The position numbers and the translations under genes are program-made. The notes below the pieces were generated by a model that was not told the origin of the DNA, searched no databases, and saw nothing but the letters and a program-made list of their open reading frames with translations. DNA of 62,728 nucleotides from Janibacter corallicola NBRC 107790. GTDB lineage: Bacteria; Actinomycetota; Actinomycetes; Actinomycetales; Dermatophilaceae. Below are positions 8,780 through 16,723 of the stretch, piece by piece. Positions within the stretch are counted from its first letter, which is position 1; every line of letters begins with the position of its first letter. Where the stretch lies: NCBI RefSeq assembly GCF_001570965.1, contig NZ_BCSR01000012.1:1-62728 (forward strand), read 5' to 3'.

Positions 8780-9693
8780 GCCGTGACCTCCCGGTAGACC
8801 TCGGACAGCGCCGGGACGACCGGCGAGAGCTCGGTGACGCCACCGCGGCGCAGCCCCTCACCGAGGAGCCGCTCGAGGGTCTCGAGGCGCTCCGGCTCGG
8901 ACGCCGCCGCGAGGTCGAGGACCGCGACCGGCCCGTCGACGTCGACGACGTCCAGACCGGCGACCTCCCGGACCCAGCCGGCATCGCGAGTGGCGACCAG
9001 CCGGTGGCGACGTGGTGACCCGCCCCGCAGCTCGGCGGGGGTCCCCTGCGCCCGCACCCGACCACCGGCGAGGATGACGAGGCGGTCACAGAGCCGGTCC
9101 ACGAGGTCCAGCTGGTGGCTCGAGAAGAGGACCGGCACCCCACGGGCGGTCTGCTCGCGCAGCAGGTCGGCCATCGAGTCGACCGCGTCCGGGTCCAGCC
9201 CGGAGAACGGCTCGTCGAGGATGAGCGCTGCCGGGTCGGTCATCAGCGCGGCGGCGATCTGCACCCGCTGCTGGTTGCCGAGCGAGAGCTTCTCGACGGG
9301 ATCGCCGGTGCGCTCGTGGAGACCGAGCCGCTCGAGCAGCTCCATGACGGCCTCGCGGGAGTGGCTGCGGCTCATCCCCTTGAGCTGGCCCAGGTAGATC
9401 AGCTGCTCGGCGATCTTCTGCTTGGGGTAGAGCCCGCGCTCCTCCGGCATGTAGCCGATGGCGCGCTGGTCGGCGGTGGTGATGGGGCGCTCCCCCCAGA
9501 GCACCCGCCCCTCGGTGATGCCGAGGACGCCCATGATCATGCGCATGGTCGTCGTCTTCCCGGCGCCGTTGCCCCCGACGAAGCCGGTCATCTGCCCGGC
9601 CGGCACGGTGAAGTCCACGCCGTCGACGGCCACGACCTCGCCGAAGCGCCGGGTCAGCCCCCCCACGGTGATGCTCTGCGGTGCGGTGTCCAT
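8776..9693 (-). CDS. ABC transporter ATP-binding protein (NatA-like)
   Basis: A 305-residue ATPase partner of the adjacent ABC-2 permease. Walker A GGNGAGKTT, signature LSLGNQQ and Walker B ALILDEPFSGLDP are intact, and the C-terminal extension after residue 220 is typical of the NatA/CcmA class. The longer frame upstream is rejected. The ATG at 9693 begins MDTAPQSITVGGLTRRFG, where homology to the family starts, while the extra 37 residues are low-complexity and overlap the terminator hairpins. The operon follows a two-component system in the same direction, as in the Bacillus natKR-natAB arrangement, so that system is its likely regulator (inference). Confidence 0.92.
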   Translation of the reverse strand: MDTAPQSITVGGLTRRFGEVVAVDGVDFTVPAGQMTGFVGGNGAGKTTTMRMIMGVLGITEGRVLWGERPITTADQRAIGYMPEERGLYPKQKIAEQLIYLGQLKGMSRSHSREAVMELLERLGLHERTGDPVEKLSLGNQQRVQIAAALMTDPAALILDEPFSGLDPDAVDSMADLLREQTARGVPVLFSSHQLDLVDRLCDRLVILAGGRVRAQGTPAELRGGSPRRHRLVATRDAGWVREVAGLDVVDVDGPVAVLDLAAASEPERLETLERLLGEGLRRGGVTELSPVVPALSEVYREVTA

Positions 9694-9756
9694 GGGGACG
9701 AATCTAGGGACCGGCGCTCCTGCGCGGATCCGCCCCGGGGATGGTCTTCCGGCGAA

Positions 9757-9815
9757 GGGGGTCTCCCCCCGCGGGGGGAGACCCCCGCCCTCCCGTCCCC
9801 GCACGGGGGCGGGAC
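9757..9815 (-). terminator. tandem hairpin terminators after the response regulator gene
   Basis: Reading on the minus strand from the regulator stop, a first hairpin (about 9793-9815, one mismatch) is followed by a perfect 30-bp palindrome at 9757-9786. The palindrome overlaps a copy of the dispersed CGAAGGGG motif (9753-9760). Two stems in series between tandem genes should strongly separate the two-component operon from the ABC exporter operon. Confidence 0.7.
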
Positions 9816-9819
9816 AGGT

Positions 9820-10494
9820 TCAGTCGGACGCGACGATCCCGGCCTCGTGGGCGATGATCACGGCCCCGACCCGATCGCGCACCGCGAGCTTGGCGAAGAT
9901 GCTCGAGACGTGGGTCTTCACCGTCGCCGCCCCGATGAAGAGCTCCGCAGCGATCTCCCGGTTGGAGCGTCCGGCACCGATGAGCCGCAGCACGTCCCGC
10001 TCGCGGTCGGTCAGCTGGGCGAGGAGCTCCTCGTGCCGGCCGCCGCCGGCCGTGTCGGCCTGCTGTGCCGGGGCGCTCATCTGCTGGATCACCCGCTTCG
10101 TGACCTCCGGGGCGAGCAGCGCATTGCCGTCCCCGACGGCGCGCAGTGCCTCGACGAGCTGCTCGGCCTGGGCGTTCTTCAACAGGAAGCCGCTCGCCCC
10201 CGCCTCCAGCGCGGCGAAGAGGTAGTCGTCCCGGTCGAAGGTGGTCAGGATGAGCACCCGCCCGAGGTCCTGCGCGACGATCTCGCGGGTCGCGGCGATC
10301 CCGTCCAGCACCGGCATCTGGACGTCCATGACGATGACGTCGGGCGCCGCGGCGCGCACCAGCTCGAGCGCCTCCTGCCCGTTGCCCGCCTCACCGACGA
10401 CCTCGATGTCGTCCTCGACCGAGAGCATCATCGCGAACCCTGAGCGGATGATCGGCTGGTCGTCGACGAGCAGCACCCGCAGCACCTCGCTCAT
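9820..10494 (-). CDS. NarL/LuxR-family response regulator
   Basis: A 224-residue regulator. The receiver domain (1-120) has the acidic pocket DD at 11-12, the phospho-acceptor Asp57 in VIVMDVQMP, the switch Thr in LILTTFD and the Lys in FLLKNA. A LuxR-type helix-turn-helix follows (LTDRERDVLRLIGAGRSNREIA, then TVKTHVSSIFAKL). It overlaps the 3' end of the sensor kinase gene by 4 nt (ATGA), so the pair is co-translated. Phosphorylation by the neighbouring kinase and DNA binding as a dimer are expected from the family. The adjacent ABC exporter genes are the likely targets. Confidence 0.94.
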   Translation of the reverse strand: MSEVLRVLLVDDQPIIRSGFAMMLSVEDDIEVVGEAGNGQEALELVRAAAPDVIVMDVQMPVLDGIAATREIVAQDLGRVLILTTFDRDDYLFAALEAGASGFLLKNAQAEQLVEALRAVGDGNALLAPEVTKRVIQQMSAPAQQADTAGGGRHEELLAQLTDRERDVLRLIGAGRSNREIAAELFIGAATVKTHVSSIFAKLAVRDRVGAVIIAHEAGIVASD

Positions 10495-11792
10495 CCGCTC
10501 GCCTCCGCACGAAGGGGGATCCTCGCCCGCACCCGGTACCCGCCCATCGGCCGTGGCCCGATCTCGACGGTGCCGTCGTGGCTGGCGACCCGCTCCCGGA
10601 TGCCCAGCTGGCCCATGCCCGTCCCGGAGGTGCCCTGCCGGGGACGGCCGTCGTCGGTCACCTCCACCTCGGCGCTCGCGGCGTCGACCCGCACGATGAC
10701 CCGGGCGGTACGGGCGGTGGAGTGGCGGGCGACATTGGTCAGCGCCTCCTGGGCGGTGCGGTAGAGGGAGTGCCCGGCGGCGTCCGGGACGGCCCCGAGG
10801 GCACCCGGCGAGGCCTCGACCACCTCGTGCAGGACCTCCAGACCGGGCCGGCCGCCGGTGAGGGAGGCGACCTCCTCCAGCCCGGGCTGCGGGCCGTGGT
10901 CCTCACCGCCGGTGGCGCCCATGCGCAGGGTCCCGAGCAGGCCGCGCATCTGGCTGACCGCCTCGCGGCTGCCCTCCTCGATCCGGGAGAGGGCCCCCTT
11001 CGCCGCCTCGGGGTCGCGCTCCATCACCCGGCGGGCCGCCGAGGCCTGCACCCCGAGACCGGAGACGTGGTGGGCGACGACGTCGTGCAGGTCCCGGGCG
11101 ATACGCAGCCGCTCCTGGACCACGGCCTGCTCCCGCAGGCGGTCGGACTGCTCGGTGATGGTCGCTGCCTGCTCCTCGAGTCGGGCTCGCTGCCGTGCTC
11201 CGAGCCAGGCGACCTGCCCCCCGATGACGCCACCACCGAAGTAGAGGATGTTGATGACGCCGACCATGAGCGGGGCGGCGACGGAGGAGGGGATCAGCGC
11301 GTCAGGGTCGGTGTCGGTGACCATGTCGCTGACGACGTTGCCGACCCCCAGGCCCCAGACGAGCCAGAAGAACATCGCCGCGAGGATCAGCGCGTAGACG
11401 GCGACGAGCGCTCGCCGGTTCCGCGCCCACGCCACCCCGGCGAAGATCAGCATGAGGTAGACGACCTGGGTCGAGAGCAGGCTCGACATCATCGGGGACC
11501 AGGTCCCGATCGCCCAGTACATGAGGCTGCCGAGCGAGGCCGTGACGAGCGGCCAGCGGCGCCGGACCAGGAGCAGCAGCCCGGGCGCGGCGGTCAGCAG
11601 CCACTGCTGCCAGACGGGGTCCTCCACCTCCGCGAGGCTCCCGATGGAGCGCATCAGCGCGAGGACGAAGAGGGAGAGCAGGACCGTGACGACGGTGAGC
11701 AGGACGTCACCGCGGGTGACGGCCGCGCCGGGTCGCACCCAGTCCTCGTCGAGGGCGAGGAAGTCCTCGAAGCGCGTGGACCAGCTGCTCAT
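10491..11792 (-). CDS. two-component sensor histidine kinase (HisKA_3/NarX-DesK type)
   Basis: A 433-residue kinase. About five to six hydrophobic segments between residues 28 and 200 form the membrane sensor, followed by a coiled segment (ARLEEQAATITEQSDRLREQ). The dimerisation domain has the phospho-acceptor histidine in RIARDLHDVVAHHVSGLG, and the HATPase_c domain has the N-box ALTNVARHS and the glycine box DDGRPRQGTSGTGMGQLGIRERV. There is no extracytoplasmic sensor domain, so the signal is probably sensed within the membrane, as in the antibiotic- or lipid-sensing members of this class. First gene of the two-component operon. Confidence 0.93.
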   Translation of the reverse strand: MSSWSTRFEDFLALDEDWVRPGAAVTRGDVLLTVVTVLLSLFVLALMRSIGSLAEVEDPVWQQWLLTAAPGLLLLVRRRWPLVTASLGSLMYWAIGTWSPMMSSLLSTQVVYLMLIFAGVAWARNRRALVAVYALILAAMFFWLVWGLGVGNVVSDMVTDTDPDALIPSSVAAPLMVGVINILYFGGGVIGGQVAWLGARQRARLEEQAATITEQSDRLREQAVVQERLRIARDLHDVVAHHVSGLGVQASAARRVMERDPEAAKGALSRIEEGSREAVSQMRGLLGTLRMGATGGEDHGPQPGLEEVASLTGGRPGLEVLHEVVEASPGALGAVPDAAGHSLYRTAQEALTNVARHSTARTARVIVRVDAASAEVEVTDDGRPRQGTSGTGMGQLGIRERVASHDGTVEIGPRPMGGYRVRARIPLRAEASG

Positions 11793-11816
11793 GGCTGCGC
11801 CGTGACCACGACCGGG

Positions 11817-12458
11817 TCAGAGGGTGACGGGCCCGTTCGGGGTGTTGAACGTGACCGACATCAGGCCGGGGGTGCCGTTGGGGGCCACGAAGTCGAAGGA
11901 GATGACCGAGGAGGTCTCCTCCGCGGTGTGCCCGCCCAACCAGTCGCGCACCCGCTCGGGGTCGCCGGCGATCTGGATCGAGGCGATCGTCACGTCCGTC
12001 TCGGCCTCCTGGGACGGGTGCGGCGAGCCCTCGCCCCACTTGACGAAGAAGGGCAGCTGCGGGTCCGCGAGGGTGCCCTTGATACCGATCTGCTTCCAGA
12101 GGAACTCCCGGCCGTCGGCGAGGCGACGGTTGCCGGGGACGGCCTGGCGGTCGAGGCGCTTCTCGACCCCCTCGAGGTCCTCGTCGACCCGGAGGACCCA
12201 GCCCATCCAGCCGCCGCCGGCCTCGGAGCGGGCCCGCACGACCTGGCCGAAGGGGGCCTTGTCGGCGCTCGGGTGGTCCAGCACCTCGACGATCTCGACG
12301 TACCGCTCGTGGGCGAGCGGCAGGATCATGTTGCGCGTGCCGAAACGTGGGTGGAGACCCCCGTCCACGGGGGTGACGCCGAGAGCCTCGCCGAGACGCT
12401 CGGCGGTGGACTGGAGCCCGCTCTGGTCCGCTGCAAAGGAGACATGGTCAACGCGCAT
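11817..12458 (-). CDS. VOC/glyoxalase-like domain protein
   Basis: A 213-residue protein of the Glyoxalase_3-like family. It opens MRVDHVSFAADQSGLQSTAERLGEALG and continues with the paired beta-alpha-beta-beta-beta units of the vicinal-oxygen-chelate fold (FGTRNMILPL, RYVEIVEVLDHPSA). The ATG at 12458 was chosen because homology begins there; the frame extends further upstream but is antisense to the methyltransferase gene's neighbourhood and lacks a ribosome site. Members of this family are mostly of unknown function. It lies 47 bp downstream of the RNA methyltransferase gene, possibly in one transcript. Confidence 0.82.
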   Translation of the reverse strand: MRVDHVSFAADQSGLQSTAERLGEALGVTPVDGGLHPRFGTRNMILPLAHERYVEIVEVLDHPSADKAPFGQVVRARSEAGGGWMGWVLRVDEDLEGVEKRLDRQAVPGNRRLADGREFLWKQIGIKGTLADPQLPFFVKWGEGSPHPSQEAETDVTIASIQIAGDPERVRDWLGGHTAEETSSVISFDFVAPNGTPGLMSVTFNTPNGPVTL

Positions 12459-12505
12459 GCAGGCATCGTGACACAGCGCGCAGCCCCCGGAGTAATCGGG
12501 TACGG

Positions 12506-13315
12506 TCAGCCGGCCCGCCGCTGGCGGACCGCCTCGTAGACGACGATCGCCGCCGAGGTCGCCACGTTGAGCGAGTTCGCCTTGCCGGACATGGGGATCC
12601 GCACCCGATGGGCGGAGCGGGCGAGCGCGCTGCCGGTCAGGCCGTACTTCTCGGAGCCGACCGCGATCGCCACCGACCCGGTGAGGTCGACGTCGGTGTG
12701 CGCGACATCGGTGTCCGGTGTCGTCGCAACGACCGGCACCTGCTGCTCGGCGAGCCACCGCCAGGCCTCGTCGACCGAGGCGGCCGCGACGGGCACGGAG
12801 AAGACGGTGCCCTTGCTGGAGCGGATGACGTTCGGGTTGCCCCAGTCGGTGACCGGGTCGGCGGCGATGACGAAGGAGATACCGGCGGCGTCGGCGGTGC
12901 GCAGCATCGCGCCGAGGTTGCCGGGCTTCTCCACCCCCTCGCAGAGCAGGACCAGGGCGTCCTGCGGCAGCTCGATGTCGACGAGCCTCCGGCCGGGGGC
13001 GGCCACCCTGCTGAGGATGCCGTCGGGTCCCTGCCGGTAGGCGACCTTCTCGAAGGCGGTACGGCCGAGCTCGACGACCTCGGCGCCGACCCCACGGGCA
13101 CGCTCGACGAGTGCGGCCCCGGCGGCACGGTCGAGCATGAGCTCCGGGCAGTGGAGGATCACCCGGGGCACGACGCCCGCGTCGAGGGCGAGGCCGGTCT
13201 CCTCCAGGCCCTCGAGGAGCGTGCTGCCGGTGCTCTCCCGGGCGCGGCGGCGGCGCAGCGAGATCAGGTCCTTGAGGCGTTGGTTGGACGGCGACGTGAT
13301 GACGAGATCGGACAT
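12506..13315 (-). CDS. TrmH/SpoU-family RNA 2'-O-ribose methyltransferase
   Basis: A 269-residue SPOUT methylase. The N-terminal substrate-binding part (SPSNQRLKDLISLRRRRARE, LLEGLEE) matches the 23S rRNA methylase subgroup. The three SpoU motifs are clear: NLGAMLRTADA (motif 1, catalytic Arg), AVGSEKYGL (motif 2) and IPMSGKANSLNVATSAAI (motif 3, the knotted SAM site). It should methylate a ribose in rRNA or tRNA using SAM; the exact nucleotide is not predictable. The start is 12 bp from the divergent PAP2 gene start, so at least one of the two is probably leaderless. Confidence 0.9.
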   Translation of the reverse strand: MSDLVITSPSNQRLKDLISLRRRRARESTGSTLLEGLEETGLALDAGVVPRVILHCPELMLDRAAGAALVERARGVGAEVVELGRTAFEKVAYRQGPDGILSRVAAPGRRLVDIELPQDALVLLCEGVEKPGNLGAMLRTADAAGISFVIAADPVTDWGNPNVIRSSKGTVFSVPVAAASVDEAWRWLAEQQVPVVATTPDTDVAHTDVDLTGSVAIAVGSEKYGLTGSALARSAHRVRIPMSGKANSLNVATSAAIVVYEAVRQRRAG

Positions 13316-13327
13316 GGCAGGTCAAGC

Positions 13328-14032
13328 ATGCCCCACAATCGGTGGGTGCTCATCGACCGCGCCGTCTCCGCGCTTCGCGTCCTCGGCGCCGGATCAGCCC
13401 TGCTGGCGCTCACCGGCCTCGTCGCCGTGCTCGGTGAACGGGTCATCATCCCCTCCGCGTGGGTCCGCTCGCTGGACGAAGGGGGCGTCGGCCGCGGCAC
13501 CGGTGTGCTCACCGGCCACCCGGGGCTGGTCGACCCGGCCCACTGGTGGGCGGTGCTCAGCGGCCCGTGGGTCGTCCATCCGCTCGTCCTGGCCCTCGGG
13601 CTCCTGCTCGCGGCACGGCACCGGATCACGCTGCGCACCGCACTCGTCACCTTCTCGATCGGCATCGCCGGCGGAGTGCTCGGTGCGCTGTGCAAGGAGA
13701 TCGTCGAACGGCCTCGGCCCGACGAGGCCCTCGTGACGCTCGACTCCTGGTCCTACCCCAGCGGTCACGCGACGAACATCGCCCTCGGAGCGGTCCTCGT
13801 CATCTCCCTCGTGCGGGCCGTACGCACCGTCTGGATCCGTTGGTGTGCAACGTTGCTCGCCCTCCTCGGCGCCGCGCTCACCGCGGCCGACCGGGTGCTG
13901 CTCGGCGTGCACCACGCCAGCGACGTGGCGGCCGGCCTGGCCCTCGGCACGCTCACCGCGGTCATCGGCCTGGCGTGCTTCCCGGCGCGACCTCGCCCAG
14001 ACGCCCGGCCCGAACCTGCCAGCGACGGGTGA
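13328..14032 (+). CDS. PAP2-family membrane phosphatase
   Basis: A 234-residue integral membrane phosphatase with about six hydrophobic helices and the three-part PAP2 active site: KEIVERPRP, SYPSGHATN and DRVLLGVHHASD (family pattern KX6RP - PSGH - SRX5HX3D, here DR for SR). Such enzymes dephosphorylate lipid phosphates, for example undecaprenyl diphosphate or phosphatidic acid, on the outer face of the membrane. The ATG at 13328 is the annotated start. A -10-like CACAAT at 13334-13339 lies 6 nt before an in-frame GTG at 13346, so a leaderless, six-residue-shorter form is equally plausible. Its 3' end overlaps the convergent ABC-F gene by 71 bp. Confidence 0.88.
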   Translation: MPHNRWVLIDRAVSALRVLGAGSALLALTGLVAVLGERVIIPSAWVRSLDEGGVGRGTGVLTGHPGLVDPAHWWAVLSGPWVVHPLVLALGLLLAARHRITLRTALVTFSIGIAGGVLGALCKEIVERPRPDEALVTLDSWSYPSGHATNIALGAVLVISLVRAVRTVWIRWCATLLALLGAALTAADRVLLGVHHASDVAAGLALGTLTAVIGLACFPARPRPDARPEPASDG

Positions 14033-15605
14033 TCCCGACCCGGGCGAGGAAGCCCTCGTCGTGGCTGACGACGAGCAGCGCCCCCTCGTAGGCGGCGAGC
14101 GCGTCGACGAGCTGGTCGACGCTGTCCACGTCGAGGCTCTTGGTGGGCTCGTCGAGGACGACGAGCTGCGGGGCGGGGTCCGCGAGGAGCACGGCGGCCA
14201 GGGCCACGCGGAAGCGCTCGCCCCCCGACAGCCCGGCGACCCGCTGGTCGGCGAGGGTCCCGCGGAAGAGGAAGCGCGCCAACGACGCCCGCACCTGCTG
14301 CGGTGACGCGGTGGGCGCCGCGGCCCGGACGGTCTCGAGGATCGTCAGGTCGTCGTCGAGGTCGATCCGCTGCGGCAGGTACCCGACCTCCTCCACTCGG
14401 CGGAGCAGCCGCGCGGCCGGCGGCACCGCGACGGGCTGCCCGACCACCTCCCGCAGGAGGGTCGTCTTGCCCGCGCCGTTGGGACCGGTGAGCGCGATGC
14501 GCTCCGGCCCGCGGACGACGAAGGGGAGGTCCTCCCCCTTCGTCTGCAGCTCGAGGACGGTTCGGCCGGCGGGGACCCGGGTGCCGGGCAGCGTGATCCG
14601 CACGGACCGGTCCTCCCGCACGCGGGACTCGGCATCGGCGAGTGCCTCCCGGGCCTTCCCGAGACGGTCGTCGTGGACGTCGCGGTGCTTGGCAGCGGAG
14701 CGCTCCGCGGACATCGCGCGCTTGCCCGCGACGATCCTGGGCAGGTCGCCGCGGGCCGCAGCCCGGTTGGCGGCGCGGGCGCGCCCAGCGAGCCCCAGCT
14801 CGGCCTCGATGCGGTCACGCTTCTCGCGGCGCAGCTGCTGCTCGGCGGAGCGGACGGCATCGGCCGCCGCCTGCTGCTCGACCGTGACCGCCTCGAGGTA
14901 CACCGACCACGGCCCCTCGAAGGTGCGCAGCTCGCTCCCGTGGACCTCGACGATCCGGTCGACGTGCTCGAGCAGCTCGGTGTCGTGGCTGACGACGACG
15001 AGCGAGCGACCGGTCGGCCAGGCGTCGATCGCGGTGACGAGGCGGGCACGGGCCTCGCGGTCGAGGTTGTTGGTCGGCTCGTCGAGGAGCGCGACGTCGG
15101 CGCGCTGCAGCTGCAGCGCCGCCAGCCCGACGGTGACGACCTCGCCCCCGGAGAGAGTGCCCAGGGTCCGCTCGAACAGATCGGCGTCGCCGGTCAGGCC
15201 GAGCGTCGCAAGAGTGGAGAGGGCCTCCGCCCCGATCGACCAGCGGCCCTCGGCCAGGTCGAAGTCCGCCTGGTCGAGCGACCCGGCCTCGATCGCGGCG
15301 ATGGCCCGCAGGACCGGCGCGATGCCGAGCGCCTCGGCGACCGTGCGGCCGGTGTCCCGGCCGAGCTGCTGCGGCAGCGTCGCGACGGTGCCCGCGACGT
15401 CCACGGTGCCCGAGGTCGGGGTGAGATCACCGGTCATCAGACGCAGCAGCGTCGTCTTGCCGGAACCGTTGCGACCGACGAGGCCGGCGCGGCCGCGGCC
15501 GAAGGACCCGCTGACGTCATCGAGGACACGGGTGCCGTCGGGCCAGTCGAGGGTGAGGTGGGTGAGGGTGACGAGGGCGTCCGCCCCCGGGGTGGGTGCT
15601 GACAC
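13962..15605 (-). CDS. ABC-F family ATPase (ribosome-associated, possibly antibiotic resistance)
   Basis: A 547-residue soluble protein with two ABC domains and no membrane segment. ABC1 has GRNGSGKTT, LSGGE and ALLDEPTNNLD. A charged inter-domain linker of about 80 residues (EQQLRREKRDRIEAELGLAGRAR...) follows. ABC2 has GPNGAGKTT, LSGGERFR and VVLDEPTKSLD. ABC-F proteins bind the ribosomal E site and either assist translation or displace drugs. The start is GTG behind AGGAGA. The 236-bp leader upstream carries a 12-codon ORF and a hairpin next to the ribosome site, a layout used by drug-inducible ABC-F genes. ABC2 has NRCNG-type variation at Q/H loops typical of the group, so the drug class is not predicted. 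Confidence 0.88.
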   Translation of the reverse strand: MSAPTPGADALVTLTHLTLDWPDGTRVLDDVSGSFGRGRAGLVGRNGSGKTTLLRLMTGDLTPTSGTVDVAGTVATLPQQLGRDTGRTVAEALGIAPVLRAIAAIEAGSLDQADFDLAEGRWSIGAEALSTLATLGLTGDADLFERTLGTLSGGEVVTVGLAALQLQRADVALLDEPTNNLDREARARLVTAIDAWPTGRSLVVVSHDTELLEHVDRIVEVHGSELRTFEGPWSVYLEAVTVEQQAAADAVRSAEQQLRREKRDRIEAELGLAGRARAANRAAARGDLPRIVAGKRAMSAERSAAKHRDVHDDRLGKAREALADAESRVREDRSVRITLPGTRVPAGRTVLELQTKGEDLPFVVRGPERIALTGPNGAGKTTLLREVVGQPVAVPPAARLLRRVEEVGYLPQRIDLDDDLTILETVRAAAPTASPQQVRASLARFLFRGTLADQRVAGLSGGERFRVALAAVLLADPAPQLVVLDEPTKSLDVDSVDQLVDALAAYEGALLVVSHDEGFLARVGITRRWQVRAGRLGEVAPGSTPGR

Positions 15606-15841
15606 GGAAGATCTCCTGCCGTCGCGGCGGGCGCGCCGACGGGACGCGCGGTGCGTGGGCCGCGGTCGGTCGCGCTGGTCAGTCGCGGGAGATCTGGTGC
15701 CGCATCGGGCGGGTCATCACCTTCGGGCCGTGGGTACCGGACGCTGTCACCGACCGGTCGGACCCGCCGAGGGTAGGGCTCTCCCCTCGTCCGGGCAAGC
15801 GGTCTCAGCCGGCGGGGTGTTCCGCGCAGGCCGAGCAGCCC
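15606..15841 (-). promoter_or_regulatory. leader region of the ABC-F gene with attenuator-like hairpin
   Basis: This 236-bp gap between the HAD and ABC-F genes contains the 12-codon leader ORF (15679-15717) and, just before the ribosome site, a hairpin with CCGTCG/CGACGG arms at 15619-15642. Ribosome stalling on the leader could change which hairpin forms and expose the AGGAGA site. No clear -10/-35 pair is visible. Confidence 0.45.
15679..15717 (-). CDS. putative leader peptide MTRPMRHQISRD upstream of ABC-F
   Basis: A 12-codon ORF, MTRPMRHQISRD, ends 73 nt before the ABC-F start. A GTG directly precedes its ATG in frame. GAAGG lies 1-2 nt upstream, closer than a normal ribosome site, so initiation is uncertain. 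Short basic peptides in the leaders of resistance genes can stall drug-bound ribosomes and control attenuation. This one is proposed by position and composition only. Confidence 0.4.
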   Translation of the reverse strand: MTRPMRHQISRD

Positions 15842-16642
15842 TCACGCGCTGTCGAGGAGCGGACGCAGGGCGTCGGCGAGCCCGTCCTCCTCGACGCCGC
15901 CGGTGGTCTCGTCGGCGGCGGCGACGACCTCCTCGGGCGCGCCGCCCATGGCGACCCCGCGCGCGGCCCAGCGCAGCATCTCCAGGTCGTTGCGCTGGTC
16001 CCCGGCGGCGAAGGTCAGGTGCGGCTCGATGCCCAGTCGTCGCCGGACGAGCTCGAGAGTGGCGCCCTTCGAGACGCCCTCGGGAGCGAGGTCCAGCCAG
16101 GCGGTGTACCCGACGGCGTAGCCGACGCCGTGCAGCCCGACCGCCTCGACGAGGTCGACGAAGTCCTGGCTGTCCCCCTCGGGGTCGTGGAATGTCACGC
16201 GGGTGGTCGGCTCCCCCACGAGCTCCTCCCACGGCACGACCCGCTGCTCGCCCCAGAGGACGCCCTCGGGGTAGGGACGCTCGACCTTGAAGCCGGAGCC
16301 GACCTCCTCCACCGCGACGAGGATGTCCGGTGCGTGCTTCTTGATGAGGGTCATCGCGGGCCGCGGGTCGAAGGTCACCGTCTCGCTCACCCGGTAGCCG
16401 TGGGGCTCCTGCGGGTCGAGCGTGACCGTGACCGCCCCGTTGGAGCAGACCGCCCAGCCGTGGGTGAGCTCGAGCATCTCCAGCACGGGTGCGGTCGCCA
16501 CGACCGAGCGTCCGGTGGCGATGACGACGTGGTGACCGGCCTCGGCGACGGCGCGGACCGCCTCCCGGGTCGCCGGTCGCACCCGGCCGTCGTGGGTGAG
16601 GATGGTTCCGTCGACGTCCAGCGCGACGAGGTGCGGCTCCAT
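15842..16642 (-). CDS. HAD-superfamily (Cof-type, IIB) phosphatase
   Basis: A 266-residue soluble hydrolase. Motif I is LDVDGTIL (nucleophile Asp9, acid/base Asp11), motif II IATGR, a Lys in the motif III region and motif IV GDQRNDLEML, with a large C2B cap between motifs II and IV. Cof-type HADs dephosphorylate sugar phosphates, FMN or similar small molecules, often promiscuously; the physiological substrate is not evident. It is downstream of the siderophore operon but separated from it by a strong hairpin, so it is probably transcribed separately. Confidence 0.9.
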   Translation of the reverse strand: MEPHLVALDVDGTILTHDGRVRPATREAVRAVAEAGHHVVIATGRSVVATAPVLEMLELTHGWAVCSNGAVTVTLDPQEPHGYRVSETVTFDPRPAMTLIKKHAPDILVAVEEVGSGFKVERPYPEGVLWGEQRVVPWEELVGEPTTRVTFHDPEGDSQDFVDLVEAVGLHGVGYAVGYTAWLDLAPEGVSKGATLELVRRRLGIEPHLTFAAGDQRNDLEMLRWAARGVAMGGAPEEVVAAADETTGGVEEDGLADALRPLLDSA

Positions 16643-16663
16643 GCCTGCACGCTATCCGGCGGT

Positions 16664-16701
16664 GGTGGCCGGCGAAGGGGGCGCCCCCTCCGCCGGCCAC
16701 C
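16664..16701 (-). terminator. hairpin terminator after the siderophore operon
   Basis: Two 19-nt arms (16664-16682 and 16683-16701) are complementary with a single mismatch and virtually no loop. They lie just downstream of the siderophore-interacting protein gene on the minus strand. The left arm contains one copy of the dispersed CGAAGGGG motif, and another inverted copy follows at about 16704. Confidence 0.75.
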
Positions 16702-16723
16702 GGCCCCCTTCGCGCCCACCGGG

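Noticed and set aside
4121-8797. A 1558-codon open frame on the plus strand running across the beta-helix/AAA+ and permease genes
   Set aside because: It is Arg/Pro/Gly-rich out-of-frame translation of GC-rich DNA, partly antisense to the permease; the real genes have clear domains and ribosome sites.
11817-13325. A 502-codon minus-strand frame including the VOC protein
   Set aside because: Its first 289 codons are an off-frame reading of the SpoU methyltransferase gene; homology starts at 12458.
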